Below, one piece after another: positions 9,547 to 17,839 of a stretch of 64,000 nucleotides of DNA. The position numbers and the translations under genes were made by a program. The notes under the pieces are model-generated. The model was not told the origin of the DNA. It saw only the letters and a program-made list of their open reading frames with translations, and did not search any database. Position 1 is the stretch's first letter. Every line of letters begins with the position of its first letter. Source of the DNA: Algoriphagus marinus (GTDB taxonomy: Bacteria; Bacteroidota; Bacteroidia; Cytophagales; Cyclobacteriaceae); the NCBI RefSeq assembly GCF_001936475.1, contig NZ_MSPQ01000002.1, positions 372,001 through 436,000 of the forward strand. The letters run 5' to 3'.

Positions 9547-10527
9547 CTAAGAACTTTTCTGATCAAAAATAAAATCAACCAACTCCCCTATTCGATGAAA
9601 TTCTTGATCTAAATAAAACAAGGTAAAATCACCCTCCGAAATAAAAACAGGATGCTCCAATTCTCTGATTCCTGCTTTTTCGATGGCTTTTTTAACCCAA
9701 AAGGAAACGGTAGGATTACCTTCAAAAATCAATTTTGACATAGTTTTTTTCTGTTCAATTTTTCCTTTTTCGATATTGAACAGAAACTCATCCCCAGGCA
9801 AGATACGGTCTAGCTGACCGGTCACTACCAAATCTTCCGGGAGTCCAGAAATCAAAGGAAGATCGGTCCCTAAAAGCAAAAGTCGATCAGCAGTCTCCAG
9901 CGCAATTTCCAAATCGTGGGTTACCACTAGAATCGATTTGCGTTGTTTCTTTGCGATATCTCGAAGAAGATGCATGATTTGATAGCGATTTACCAAATCC
10001 AAATGGGCCGTCGGTTCATCGAGAACCATTACCCTTCCGTCTTGGGCCAAAGCACGTGCGATCATTGCTTTCTGACGCTGTCCATCGCTGATTTCGGACA
10101 ATCGCTCATCTTTGAGATATTCAATTTTGGTGAGATAAAGTGCATTCTCGACCAAATCCCGATCATGAGCATCCAATCTTCCAGTCCAACCAGTATGGGG
10201 AATTCGCCCTAATGCCACCAACTGCCCAACGGTCATATTTCCCGGAAGTACAGGTTCTGAAAGCACCACAGACAAAGCTTTAGAAAGTTCGGAGTTAGAA
10301 AAACTTTGAACATCCCTACCATTCAAAATCAATTCACCTTCCCATGATTTTAGCTGGCCCAGGATTGCTTTGATCAAAGTAGATTTACCAACACCATTTG
10401 GCCCTAAAAGACAGGTTAATTCATTCTCAAAAAGTTGAAAGCTCAAATTTTCAAGCACCGCTTTCTTCGGCTTCCGATTGGAATAGCCCAAAGTCAGGTT
10501 TTTCGCTATGATTGTTGCTTTCTTCAT
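9547..10527 (-). CDS. btuD: ABC transporter ATPase for cobalamin-type import (BtuD-like), with C-terminal extension
   Basis: 326 residues. It energises a type II ABC importer of the FecE/BtuD family at the inner membrane. Walker A is GPNGVGKST at 42-50, the signature is ISDGQRQKAMIARAL near 145-159, and Walker B is VMVLDEPTAHLD near 165-176, followed by the switch His in VVTHDLE. After about residue 262 there is an extra stretch of about 64 residues starting MSKLIFEGNPTVSFW, not part of the core NBD. The start lies 2 nt from the stop of the permease gene, so the two are one operon. The riboswitch next to the partner receptor points to cobalamin rather than haem or siderophore. Confidence 0.85.
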   Translation of the reverse strand: MKKATIIAKNLTLGYSNRKPKKAVLENLSFQLFENELTCLLGPNGVGKSTLIKAILGQLKSWEGELILNGRDVQSFSNSELSKALSVVLSEPVLPGNMTVGQLVALGRIPHTGWTGRLDAHDRDLVENALYLTKIEYLKDERLSEISDGQRQKAMIARALAQDGRVMVLDEPTAHLDLVNRYQIMHLLRDIAKKQRKSILVVTHDLEIALETADRLLLLGTDLPLISGLPEDLVVTGQLDRILPGDEFLFNIEKGKIEQKKTMSKLIFEGNPTVSFWVKKAIEKAGIRELEHPVFISEGDFTLFYLDQEFHRIGELVDFIFDQKSS

Positions 10528-10529
10528 GA

Positions 10530-11561
10530 CTAGAATTCCTTGCTAAAATTTCTCTTCAAGACCAAGCCGATCACTATTGGAGCGCCAACTAAAGAAGTCA
10601 CCGCATTGATAGGGAGGGTCTGCGCAGAACCGGGAAGCTGACCTATTACATCGCACAACAGCAGCAGTATTGCTCCAAGCAATGCAGTGCCAGGAAATAA
10701 AATTCGGTGATCTGCTGTCTTCCAAATAATTCGGGAAAGATGAGGGACGGCAATACCAATGAATGCAATCGGCCCGCAAAAAGAAGTAATACTTCCAGCA
10801 AGCAAGCCCGTACTTAGAATCATCATCCAACGTAAGTAAACGGGATTTACTCCCATGCTTTTTGCATAACGCTCTCCGAGAAGCATCGCATTGAAAGATT
10901 TGACAGAAAATATAATCGGGAAAATCCCGATCAGCACTACAGAACTTAAGACCAAAACCTGAGGCCAGGCCAATCCTCCGAGGCTCCCCATAGACCAGAC
11001 CGTAAACAACTTCAGCGCATCCGCTCCAGAAAAGTATGAAAGAACCGAAACCACAGCAGAAACTGCTGATCCAAACATCAAACCAACGATCAAAAGAGTC
11101 ATGCTATCTTGTACTCTCCACGCAACCAAACTCACTAAAATCATCACCAAACCTGCTCCTATAGTCCCTGCACCCACAATTGCCCAAGCACTCAATCCGC
11201 TCCCGAGTGCTGCGATACCAAAGGCAGATCCGGCCAACATCAGTAAAGCCACACCCAAACCAGCACCAGAACTAATTCCTAAAACAAAAGGCCCTGCAAG
11301 TGGATTTCTGAAAAAAGTCTGCATCTGAAGCCCACTTAAACTCAAACCAATTCCAGCTAACATTGCCACCAATGCCTTTGGCAAACGATAGTTTAAAATG
11401 ATTTGCGCATGGGAAGTTTTGATCCAGTCTCCAATAAGTAAACCTTCCAGAATCTCATCTGGATAAATGGAAACTGAACCCAAACTGATATTCAATAGAA
11501 AACTGAAGATCAAAGCCAGGATTGCTGCAAAAAAGAGAATAGTGGTTCGACTATTTTTCAT
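10530..11561 (-). CDS. btuC: ABC transporter permease of the FecCD/BtuC family
   Basis: 343-residue, highly hydrophobic permease of the FecCD/BtuC family with about ten membrane helices. Family blocks include YRLPKALVAMLAGIGLSLSGLQMQTFFRNPLAGPFVLGIS near the N-terminus, and FCGPIAFIGIAVPHLSR near 265, which contains the coupling-helix region touching the ATPase. The start chosen is the ATG at 11561 (MKNSRTTILFF); it overlaps the end of the binding-protein gene by 11 nt. A longer version starting at 11588 would overlap more. It sits between btuF-like and btuD-like genes and divergent from a B12 riboswitch and receptor, hence the cobalamin assignment. Confidence 0.87.
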   Translation of the reverse strand: MKNSRTTILFFAAILALIFSFLLNISLGSVSIYPDEILEGLLIGDWIKTSHAQIILNYRLPKALVAMLAGIGLSLSGLQMQTFFRNPLAGPFVLGISSGAGLGVALLMLAGSAFGIAALGSGLSAWAIVGAGTIGAGLVMILVSLVAWRVQDSMTLLIVGLMFGSAVSAVVSVLSYFSGADALKLFTVWSMGSLGGLAWPQVLVLSSVVLIGIFPIIFSVKSFNAMLLGERYAKSMGVNPVYLRWMMILSTGLLAGSITSFCGPIAFIGIAVPHLSRIIWKTADHRILFPGTALLGAILLLLCDVIGQLPGSAQTLPINAVTSLVGAPIVIGLVLKRNFSKEF

Positions 11562-12696
11562 TGAGTTGTTTGTAAAAATACAACTCATAGTCAGGAAGTA
11601 AGTTTGGATGGAGAATTTTCATAAGATCTTTTAAGATCAAATCGGGACGCATATACCCTAATTCAAAATATTCCAATCCACCTGTTTCACCTTTTTTCTG
11701 AGTATAAGTAAACACTTTTCCATCCTTAAAAGCTTTGATGGCTTTATACCTTGGCTCGATTTGCCCCATTTTTTCAAGGGAAAAAAAATCCGCAGAACCA
11801 ATCCAAAAATCAGATTCCATTGCCTTTTCCAGAACAAACTCATAATTCAACTGCAAACTTCCAGTACCCGCTTGGTCTTCGAAAACATAGTTTCCCCAGG
11901 CATTTTTGAGAATTTGAGCACCCCAACTATCGCTTCCGGGTGCATACCAAATATCCTGATACATCACCCCGCTCAAAACCGTTGGTTTTCCAATCACCGG
12001 GATTTGATCTGCCAATGCCATGGCCTGAAGATAATCTGACTCCACTTGCTCAAAAACAACTTTTGATTCTTCGTATTTCCCCAAAAGAACCCCAGTAAAT
12101 TTTATCCATTCGGCTCTTCCCAAAGGATGCTGCTCTACATATTCCCCATTGATAATTGCCGGAATTCCAGCCATCTTAAGAAGTTCCAAATACCTCAAAT
12201 CATCGCCAAGTGTTGAAATCATGATCCAATCCGGATCGAGATCGATGATCATTTCCGGATTTGCTGAAGGACCGGAACCAAGATCCTGAACTTTGCCCTC
12301 TTTGATCAGCTTCCTTGTGATTTTCGATGAAATCAAATCAGGTTGAGGAAAACCAATCAGCTTTTCACTTTGTCCAAGAAGATCCAAATGCGGAATATGT
12401 GTAGTCGATGTCAATATCACATTTGCAATCGGTAGCTGAATCACCCCATCAAAATTCCCTTCAGGCCTTTTTCCATTTTCTTCTACCACCACATAGTGAA
12501 AAGTCTCCTCCGCCCCTGTCCAAGGCTGGGTTACTTCGATCTCCCAAAACCCATCTCCCCTAGAAATCGAAAAACCTTTTGCATAGGACAACTCATATTT
12601 TTCAGAAGTAACTGTGACTGTCGATTTCTCCTGATTGCATCCAAAAATGGATAGAATCATGCTGAAAATCAGGAATCGATCAAGGTGATTTTTCAA
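11551..12696 (-). CDS. btuF: Periplasmic substrate-binding lipoprotein, BtuF-like
   Basis: 381 residues; a lipoprotein signal (ILSIFGC, Cys20) anchors it. The region from about residue 95 (IANVILTSTTHIPHLDLLGQ) to 345 is the periplasmic binding protein fold of the BtuF/FhuD class: two lobes joined by a long helix, with blocks NPEMIIDLDPDWIMIS and GQIEPRYKAIKAFKDGKVF. The first about 90 residues after the Cys form an extra beta-rich stretch. The only in-frame start that keeps the signal peptide is TTG at 12696. It is the first gene of the btuFCD unit, with its stop overlapping the permease start. It would pass cobalamin from the outer-membrane receptor to BtuCD. Confidence 0.83.
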   Translation of the reverse strand: MKNHLDRFLIFSMILSIFGCNQEKSTVTVTSEKYELSYAKGFSISRGDGFWEIEVTQPWTGAEETFHYVVVEENGKRPEGNFDGVIQLPIANVILTSTTHIPHLDLLGQSEKLIGFPQPDLISSKITRKLIKEGKVQDLGSGPSANPEMIIDLDPDWIMISTLGDDLRYLELLKMAGIPAIINGEYVEQHPLGRAEWIKFTGVLLGKYEESKVVFEQVESDYLQAMALADQIPVIGKPTVLSGVMYQDIWYAPGSDSWGAQILKNAWGNYVFEDQAGTGSLQLNYEFVLEKAMESDFWIGSADFFSLEKMGQIEPRYKAIKAFKDGKVFTYTQKKGETGGLEYFELGYMRPDLILKDLMKILHPNLLPDYELYFYKQLNEK

Positions 12697-12793
12697 GAGA
12701 AAGGGGAAATTTATTAGTCGGTAAATTACGGATTAGAACTTCTCCTTTCCAAAAAAGTATGGGAATGATCTTTTTTCATCTTGGAAATGAAGC

Positions 12794-12801
12794 TATGTTT
12801 G
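12794..12801 (+). promoter_or_regulatory. Bacteroidota -7 element upstream of the riboswitch
   Basis: TATGTTTG matches the TAnnTTTG -7 consensus exactly and lies just before the riboswitch core, so transcription would begin within a few bases of the aptamer. The -33 TTTG is weak or absent. Confidence 0.5.
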
Positions 12802-13011
12802 CATCGGAAATAGGTTCCCAATCTCATATTCTGAGCGCTTGGGATTAAAAGGGAATTCGGTAAACGCCGAAGCTGTCCCCGCAACTGTAAACCCTGTGGA
12901 GTGATCCACAAAGATTTGTCACGAAAAGCCATTGCTCCGAAACGAGTTCGGAATGAGAAGGCGGCAAATTGGGGTGAGCCAGGAGACCTGCCTGATTCTA
13001 TGATTCTGTGC
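12801..13011 (+). promoter_or_regulatory. Cobalamin (adenosylcobalamin-type) riboswitch aptamer
   Basis: The conserved elements occur in order. TAGGTTCCC opens the core. AAAAGGGAA follows at about 12847, then GGTAAACGCCGAAGCTG, then CCCCGCAACTGTAA at about 12877. The B12 box AGCCAGGAGACCTGCC is at 12977-12992. The arms GCATCGGA (12801-) and TTCTGTGC (13004-13011) can pair as P1 with one mismatch. A side hairpin TCCGAA-ACGAG-TTCGGA lies at 12936-12952. It sits about 120 nt upstream of the BtuB-like receptor gene and is transcribed towards it. By family knowledge, B12 binding turns expression off. Confidence 0.95.
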
Positions 13012-13105
13012 TTTCGGAGGAAAAGCGAAGGAGATCTGTATCAAAAGTCAGCGGGTATACTCGTTAGGCTAAGTTTCATGTCTTCCTATTTCTCTTCAAG
13101 CCCGA

Positions 13106-13128
13106 ATCGAATTTAATTTTAATTCGAT
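13106..13128 (+). promoter_or_regulatory. btuB: Hairpin next to the btuB start codon, possible expression platform
   Basis: ATCGAATT and AATTCGAT form an 8-bp stem with a 7-nt AT-rich loop, ending 5 nt before the ATG at 13134. No U-run follows, so it fits translational rather than transcriptional control. Its link to the upstream riboswitch is inference. Confidence 0.55.
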
Positions 13129-13133
13129 CAGGG

Positions 13134-14993
13134 ATGAGTTTGTTGCTTTGGATAGGTATGTTTTTCGGCTTTCAGCCACAGAGTCAAGACACTGTGCTTT
13201 TGACTCCTGTGGAAGTCTATGCTCCTACATTAGACCGATTCACTCAAGGTCAAAAGATCAAATCCTATTCGAAAGCTGAGCTAAATACTTATCAGGGCAG
13301 ATCTCTCGGGGATTTATTACAGGAAACTTCGCCGGTTTTCATCCGCCAATATGGAGCTGGAATGTTAGCTTCCCCTTCATTTCGTGGGACTTCAGCAGGG
13401 CATACTTCAGTTTTTTGGAATGGGATTCCGGTTAATAGTCCTTCGCTAGGACAATCAGACCTCTCCATTTTGCCGGTGGCAGCAGTGGATCAGGTTGCTA
13501 TTCATTTCGGAAATGGAGGAGCCTTATTTGGAAATGAAGCCATCGGAGGTTCGATCCATTTGGGAACCAAACTTTCATTTTCGGAGGGTTTTCAGGGCTC
13601 TTTTTCTCAACAATTCGGAAGTTTTGGACAAACCAACAGTTATCTAAAATCCTCATTCTCTTCGGAAAAATTAAGCTCAGAAACCCGTTTTTACAGGGAA
13701 TCCGCCACAAATGATTTTCATTTCAAAGACCTCGGTCAAGCCGAAACACCTATTGTTCGAGCACAAAACTCAGCGGTAAAGCAAATGGGAATCGTCCAAG
13801 ATTTGGCTTGGAATCTTAGCAAAACCACGCAGTTAAAGGCAAGTTTTTGGTACAATCAAGCAGATCGGGAGATACAGCCCGTGATGGGTTCAAATACAAA
13901 TGATATCCAAAGTGATCAAAGTTTCAGGATGGCGGTTGACTATTTCCACTTTGGGAAAAAGTCGATTTTGAATCTAAAAAGTGGTCTAGTTCAGGATAAT
14001 CAACTTTTCAATCAAAGTGAGAATAATACTGTCCAATATTTTCTTTCTGGTGACTGGGATAGTGCCTTCACACCAAAGTGGAACTTGAAAACTGGTCTAC
14101 GACTGAATTTCATCCAAGGAGAACTCAGTACATATCAAGCCACCGATCAACGAGTCGAATCCTATCAATCGCTTCGCTTTCAACCTGATGAAAATCTCAA
14201 AATCTCTCTTAACCTGAGACAATTGGCCTACTTGGATCAATTTGAGCCATTTATTCCAAGCTTAGGTGCAGATTGGGATTTTTGGAAAAACTCCAATAAT
14301 CAACTTTCTCTTAAAGCTTCCATAGCGAAGGGAATCAAAGTACCAACGCTGAATGATCGATTTTGGGAACCGGGTGGAAATCCCGATTTGATCCCAGAGA
14401 AAAGTCAAAGTGGCGAAATAGGTCTGATTTGGCAGAAAACCGGAGGAATCAGCTGGGAAAATAGCCTCACCTATTACCGAATGACCGTAGATAATTGGAT
14501 CATTTGGATTCCCAAAGGGAATTTTTGGACACCGGAAAATATCCGGGAAGTGCAAAATCAAGGAATCGAATACCAAGGCCAGGCAAGTACGGAATTGGGG
14601 AACTGGAACATCACAGCAAACTGGGCCTATACCTGGAGTAGGGCAATTTCCACAAAGGGCATAGGTGAGACTGATCCTGCCATCGGAAAACAACTCCCCT
14701 ATACCCCAGAACATCAAGCAAATGGAAGAATCAATGCAGGTTACAATGGTTTTTCCACATTTATCGGGACTTATTTCATAGGCGAGAGACGAGTAACCAG
14801 TGATGGCCAACGAACGATGCCTTCCTATCAGTTTTTTAATCTTGGAGTTTCTTACGGAAACCTCAGTTTAGGAAAAATAAAAATCCCACTCCGCTTCCAA
14901 GTCAACAATTTATTCAACAAGGATTACCAAGTGCTTTACCTCCGACCTATGCCGGGAAGATCTTATCAATTCACACTATCAATACAATTATGA
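13134..14993 (+). CDS. btuB: TonB-dependent outer-membrane receptor, BtuB-like
   Basis: 619-residue outer-membrane receptor that imports its ligand with TonB energy. A short signal peptide (MSLLLWIGMFFGFQPQSQ) is followed by a TonB-box-like start (DTVLLTPVEVYA), the plug domain (about 40-150, with LGDLLQETSPVFIRQYG and GGALFGNEAIGGSIHLGT), and a 22-strand barrel ending in an aromatic-rich PGRSYQFTLSIQL. It lacks the carboxypeptidase-like N-terminal domain of SusC receptors. The cobalamin riboswitch upstream makes vitamin B12 or another corrinoid the likely ligand. The stop overlaps the next ATG (ATGA), coupling it to the propeller lipoprotein. Confidence 0.92.
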   Translation: MSLLLWIGMFFGFQPQSQDTVLLTPVEVYAPTLDRFTQGQKIKSYSKAELNTYQGRSLGDLLQETSPVFIRQYGAGMLASPSFRGTSAGHTSVFWNGIPVNSPSLGQSDLSILPVAAVDQVAIHFGNGGALFGNEAIGGSIHLGTKLSFSEGFQGSFSQQFGSFGQTNSYLKSSFSSEKLSSETRFYRESATNDFHFKDLGQAETPIVRAQNSAVKQMGIVQDLAWNLSKTTQLKASFWYNQADREIQPVMGSNTNDIQSDQSFRMAVDYFHFGKKSILNLKSGLVQDNQLFNQSENNTVQYFLSGDWDSAFTPKWNLKTGLRLNFIQGELSTYQATDQRVESYQSLRFQPDENLKISLNLRQLAYLDQFEPFIPSLGADWDFWKNSNNQLSLKASIAKGIKVPTLNDRFWEPGGNPDLIPEKSQSGEIGLIWQKTGGISWENSLTYYRMTVDNWIIWIPKGNFWTPENIREVQNQGIEYQGQASTELGNWNITANWAYTWSRAISTKGIGETDPAIGKQLPYTPEHQANGRINAGYNGFSTFIGTYFIGERRVTSDGQRTMPSYQFFNLGVSYGNLSLGKIKIPLRFQVNNLFNKDYQVLYLRPMPGRSYQFTLSIQL

Positions 14994-16045
14994 AATTTAA
15001 ACTAAACCAACTCGTTTGGGCTTTTGCCCTGATTTTTCTTTCAATTTCCTGTACCGAAAGCGATCCAGATCGACCGCTAGGGGAATATGAAACAGGTATA
15101 CTGATCATGAATGAAGGTGCTTTTGGAAGTAATGATGGTGAGGTATATCATTTGAACCCTAGTACGGGTGAACTTAAAGCTGACATTTTTGAGGCTGCAA
15201 ATAATCGCCCTTTTGCAGGATTACTGGAGGATATGGTAAGTGTAGATGATCGGCTTTATCTGGTAGCAAATACTGGGAAAGTGGAAATCGTAAATGCAGC
15301 CGATTTTAAAAGTCTGGGGACAGTATCCGGCGGACTGGATCAGCCAAGATCCTTGGCAGTAGTAGGAAGCAAATTATTCATTAGTGATTATGGCCCTTAC
15401 GATGCTGATTTCAATACTCCAGAATCATTTATTGCTGTTGTCGATGGCCTAAATGGAGGCGCCGTCAAAAAGAAAATCAAAGTTTCCAATAAGCCGGAGG
15501 ACCTTTTTGCTTTCGGGAAATATGTATTTGTAGCTGGATCGGAAGAAGGAAAAGTTGAAATTATAGATGCAGAAAAGGAAACCATCTTCAAAACCTTGGA
15601 AGTCCCAGGAAGACCGATTCAATTCTTCGAGATGCGAGGAGATCTATGGCTTTACTCGATCGGGGATAATGAAATATTTTTCCAATCTTTTCACCTCGAT
15701 AATTTTACCAGAAAAATTCAAACCGGATTACCTTTGGCTAATGCTACTGGAAGAATTGCGTTCGGAAATGACGATCTGATTTACGTGAGCAGTAGCTCTG
15801 GATGGCCAGATTACAATGATTCGGTCACCAAGTTTTCTCTTTTCGAAAGTACTCTTGTGCAAGATTACATTACCGAAACAGGGATTTATGGATTGGGTTA
15901 TGATAAAAGAAATTCGAATCTAATCCTCGCTTTTTCAAACGGTTTTCAAGGAAATGGAACTCTGAAAATCTACAATGATTCCCTTTCCGAAGTTCTTTCA
16001 ATTTCAGTGGGAAGAGGCCCCTCCGGATTTATGTTTAAGGATTAA
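14990..16045 (+). CDS. btuG: Beta-propeller lipoprotein, BtuG-like cobalamin-binding candidate
   Basis: 351 residues with a lipobox (FLSISC, Cys21) and a run of YncE-like/DUF5074-like propeller blades. Repeated segments include VYHLNPSTGELKADIFE, VEIVNAADFKSLGTVSGGLDQPRSLAV, VAVVDGLNGG-type and VEIIDAEKETIFKTLEVPGRP. In Bacteroides, BtuG is a surface propeller lipoprotein that binds B12 very tightly on top of BtuB and is encoded beside it. The ATGA overlap with the riboswitch-controlled btuB here makes the same role likely. The assignment rests on context plus fold; the residues that contact B12 were not checked. A bidirectional terminator follows. Confidence 0.8.
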   Translation: MKFKLNQLVWAFALIFLSISCTESDPDRPLGEYETGILIMNEGAFGSNDGEVYHLNPSTGELKADIFEAANNRPFAGLLEDMVSVDDRLYLVANTGKVEIVNAADFKSLGTVSGGLDQPRSLAVVGSKLFISDYGPYDADFNTPESFIAVVDGLNGGAVKKKIKVSNKPEDLFAFGKYVFVAGSEEGKVEIIDAEKETIFKTLEVPGRPIQFFEMRGDLWLYSIGDNEIFFQSFHLDNFTRKIQTGLPLANATGRIAFGNDDLIYVSSSSGWPDYNDSVTKFSLFESTLVQDYITETGIYGLGYDKRNSNLILAFSNGFQGNGTLKIYNDSLSEVLSISVGRGPSGFMFKD

Positions 16046-16054
16046 ATTAATGAG

Positions 16055-16095
16055 AAAAAAGGCCAATTGAATAGTGATTTCAATGGGCCTTTTTT
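16055..16095. terminator. Bidirectional terminator between btuG and the DUF3298 gene
   Basis: AAAAAAGGCC...ATTG pairs with CAATG-GGCCTTTTTT across a 12-nt loop, giving A- and T-runs on both sides. It serves the converging btuG and DUF3298 genes. Confidence 0.85.
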
Positions 16096-16097
16096 AT

Positions 16098-16841
16098 TCA
16101 CATCCTTACAACCCCTTGTAATTCTTCCAAGGAAAACTCCAACTCGGTATATCCCATGGCATAAGAACCGATCTCATAAGGAATGTAAATCAGGTGAAAT
16201 TTCCCATCCTTAAAACCCATGGCATTGGGAAGGAAAAAACCAGTTTCAGGCAGAAAAAATCTTCCATCCGCTTCCAAACTTTTCTCAGGATCCACTTCAT
16301 GAAACTCTCGGAATGCCATTTCAGCGATTTCTTTCATTTTATCTTGATTCAGAATAAGACGATCTATCGATAAAAATTCGCCCGTACTCCGATCAAAATT
16401 CATAAAGTAATTGCTGGAATTTGGATGAGCGCCTCCGCTATAATTGTACTCCGTAAAGAATACCGTTAGGGTATTAAGCGAGTCAAAGCTAATCGCTGCC
16501 TCGACTTCTATTGCCCAGCCTCCGGGCATATCTGGGAAATCTGTTTTGGTTTCCCGAAAGCTTTCTAAATAGCTATCAGCTTGTTCTTCCAATGTGGTCC
16601 TCCCTACAGAATCCAAATAAAAATAAGCTTGCAATTGCTCTTGAATAGCCTGATTGAGCCTGTCTCCTATTTCACTTTTTTCAAACTCAGGCCAGGTGAA
16701 ATTTACTGTAGCACATGATTCGTCTATGCAAATTTCTTTCGAAAAGTTTTTGATAACTGATTTCAAATCAGTGTTCATTTCTGACTTTTCTGGGGAGCAA
16801 GAGATAAATAGGATTGAAAAAATGGTCAGGAAAAACCTCAT
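16098..16841 (-). CDS. Lipoprotein with DUF4163/DUF3298-like (RsiV-like) domains
   Basis: 247 residues with a lipobox (ILFISC, Cys15). The mature part resembles the DUF4163-DUF3298 pair known from RsiV-like proteins. The N-terminal half includes VNFTWPEFEKSEIGDRLNQAIQEQ; the C-terminal half has the typical EYNYSGGAHPNSSNYFMNFD block near residue 135 and ends in IPYEIGSYAMGYTELEFSLEEL. RsiV uses this fold to sense lysozyme, but many Bacteroidota homologues are lone lipoproteins with no sigma factor beside them, as here. Function is therefore unknown. It lies 11 nt from the meaB stop codon, downstream on the minus strand, so it may share that transcript. Confidence 0.82.
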   Translation of the reverse strand: MRFFLTIFSILFISCSPEKSEMNTDLKSVIKNFSKEICIDESCATVNFTWPEFEKSEIGDRLNQAIQEQLQAYFYLDSVGRTTLEEQADSYLESFRETKTDFPDMPGGWAIEVEAAISFDSLNTLTVFFTEYNYSGGAHPNSSNYFMNFDRSTGEFLSIDRLILNQDKMKEIAEMAFREFHEVDPEKSLEADGRFFLPETGFFLPNAMGFKDGKFHLIYIPYEIGSYAMGYTELEFSLEELQGVVRM

Positions 16842-16852
16842 ACTTATTATTT

Positions 16853-17839
16853 TTAAGATTTTAGAAATAGCTGTGTTAATTTTTTAGCCAAAATAATCGG
16901 ATTTAATTCGCCTGATTTGATTCGGGCTTTGGAAGCTTCCATTAAATTTTTCACTCTGGTGTCAGCTATAAAAGCTTTGCCTAGTAAATCCTGAACATAT
17001 TCATTGAGCCAGTTCAAACGCTGATTTTCACGATTTCCCTGCCAAAAGCCTCTCTCCACCGTGATTCCTTCAAACTCAGAAATCATTTCCCAAACTTCCT
17101 CGAGACCAGTCCCGACAATCGAAGAACCCAGCAATACCTTTGGGGACCAGCCATTCTCTCCAAGAGGAAAAAGATGCAATGCATTGGAATAGTTGGCCTT
17201 TGCTTTTTTGGCAAGAAGTAAGTTTTCGCCTTCTGCCTTATTGATAAAAAGTCCATCAGCCATTTCCATAATCCCCTTTTTAATTCCCTGAAGCTCATCT
17301 CCAGCGCCTGCCAGCATCAACAATAAGAAGAAGTCCACCATCCCTTTGACAGCGGTTTCAGATTGGCCAACCCCAACCGTCTCAATCAAGATCACATCAA
17401 ACCCAGCTGCCTCGCATAGAAGCATGGCTTCCCGGGTTTTGGCGCTGACTCCTCCAAGTGTTGTTCCCGTAGGACTTGGCCGGATAAATGCCCGCTTATC
17501 TGCCGCCAAATTTTCCATCCGAGTTTTATCTCCAAGAATGCTCCCTTTGGTTTTTTGACTGGAAGGGTCGACCGCTAACACGGCGACTTTGTGCCCTTTC
17601 TCCAACAATAATTTTCCGAAGGATTCAATAAAGGTGCTTTTCCCAACCCCTGGCACACCAGTGATTCCGATACGTTTGGAGTTCCCCGTTGATGGCAGAA
17701 TCTCCTGAACCAACTGAGAAGCTAGCTCGGCATCAGATTCCAAAGAACTTTCTACTAACGTGATCGCACGACTCAAGACCGCACGATTGCCTTCTAAAAT
17801 CCCATTTCGATATTCTTCCAGTGATAAGCGCTTACTCAT
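16853..17839 (-). CDS. meaB: Methylmalonyl-CoA mutase-associated GTPase MeaB
   Basis: 328-residue G3E-family GTPase (formerly ArgK) that loads and protects adenosylcobalamin in methylmalonyl-CoA mutase. The P-loop is GVPGVGKST near residue 60. Asp in VLAVDPSS near 93 and the switch motifs RMENLAADKRAFIRPSPTGTTLGGV and ILIETVGVGQSE match MeaB closely. The base-recognition NKAE is in GLFINKAEGEN near 200. Its client mutAB is about 12 kb away, and B12 uptake genes lie between. The upstream gene on the same strand overlaps its start by 8 nt. Confidence 0.95.
   Translation of the reverse strand: MSKRLSLEEYRNGILEGNRAVLSRAITLVESSLESDAELASQLVQEILPSTGNSKRIGITGVPGVGKSTFIESFGKLLLEKGHKVAVLAVDPSSQKTKGSILGDKTRMENLAADKRAFIRPSPTGTTLGGVSAKTREAMLLCEAAGFDVILIETVGVGQSETAVKGMVDFFLLLMLAGAGDELQGIKKGIMEMADGLFINKAEGENLLLAKKAKANYSNALHLFPLGENGWSPKVLLGSSIVGTGLEEVWEMISEFEGITVERGFWQGNRENQRLNWLNEYVQDLLGKAFIADTRVKNLMEASKARIKSGELNPIILAKKLTQLFLKS

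Noticed and set aside
12726-12932. Minus-strand ORF inside the btu intergenic region
   Set aside because: It overlaps the riboswitch, has no family features and its Arg-rich, low-complexity text looks like a shadow reading.
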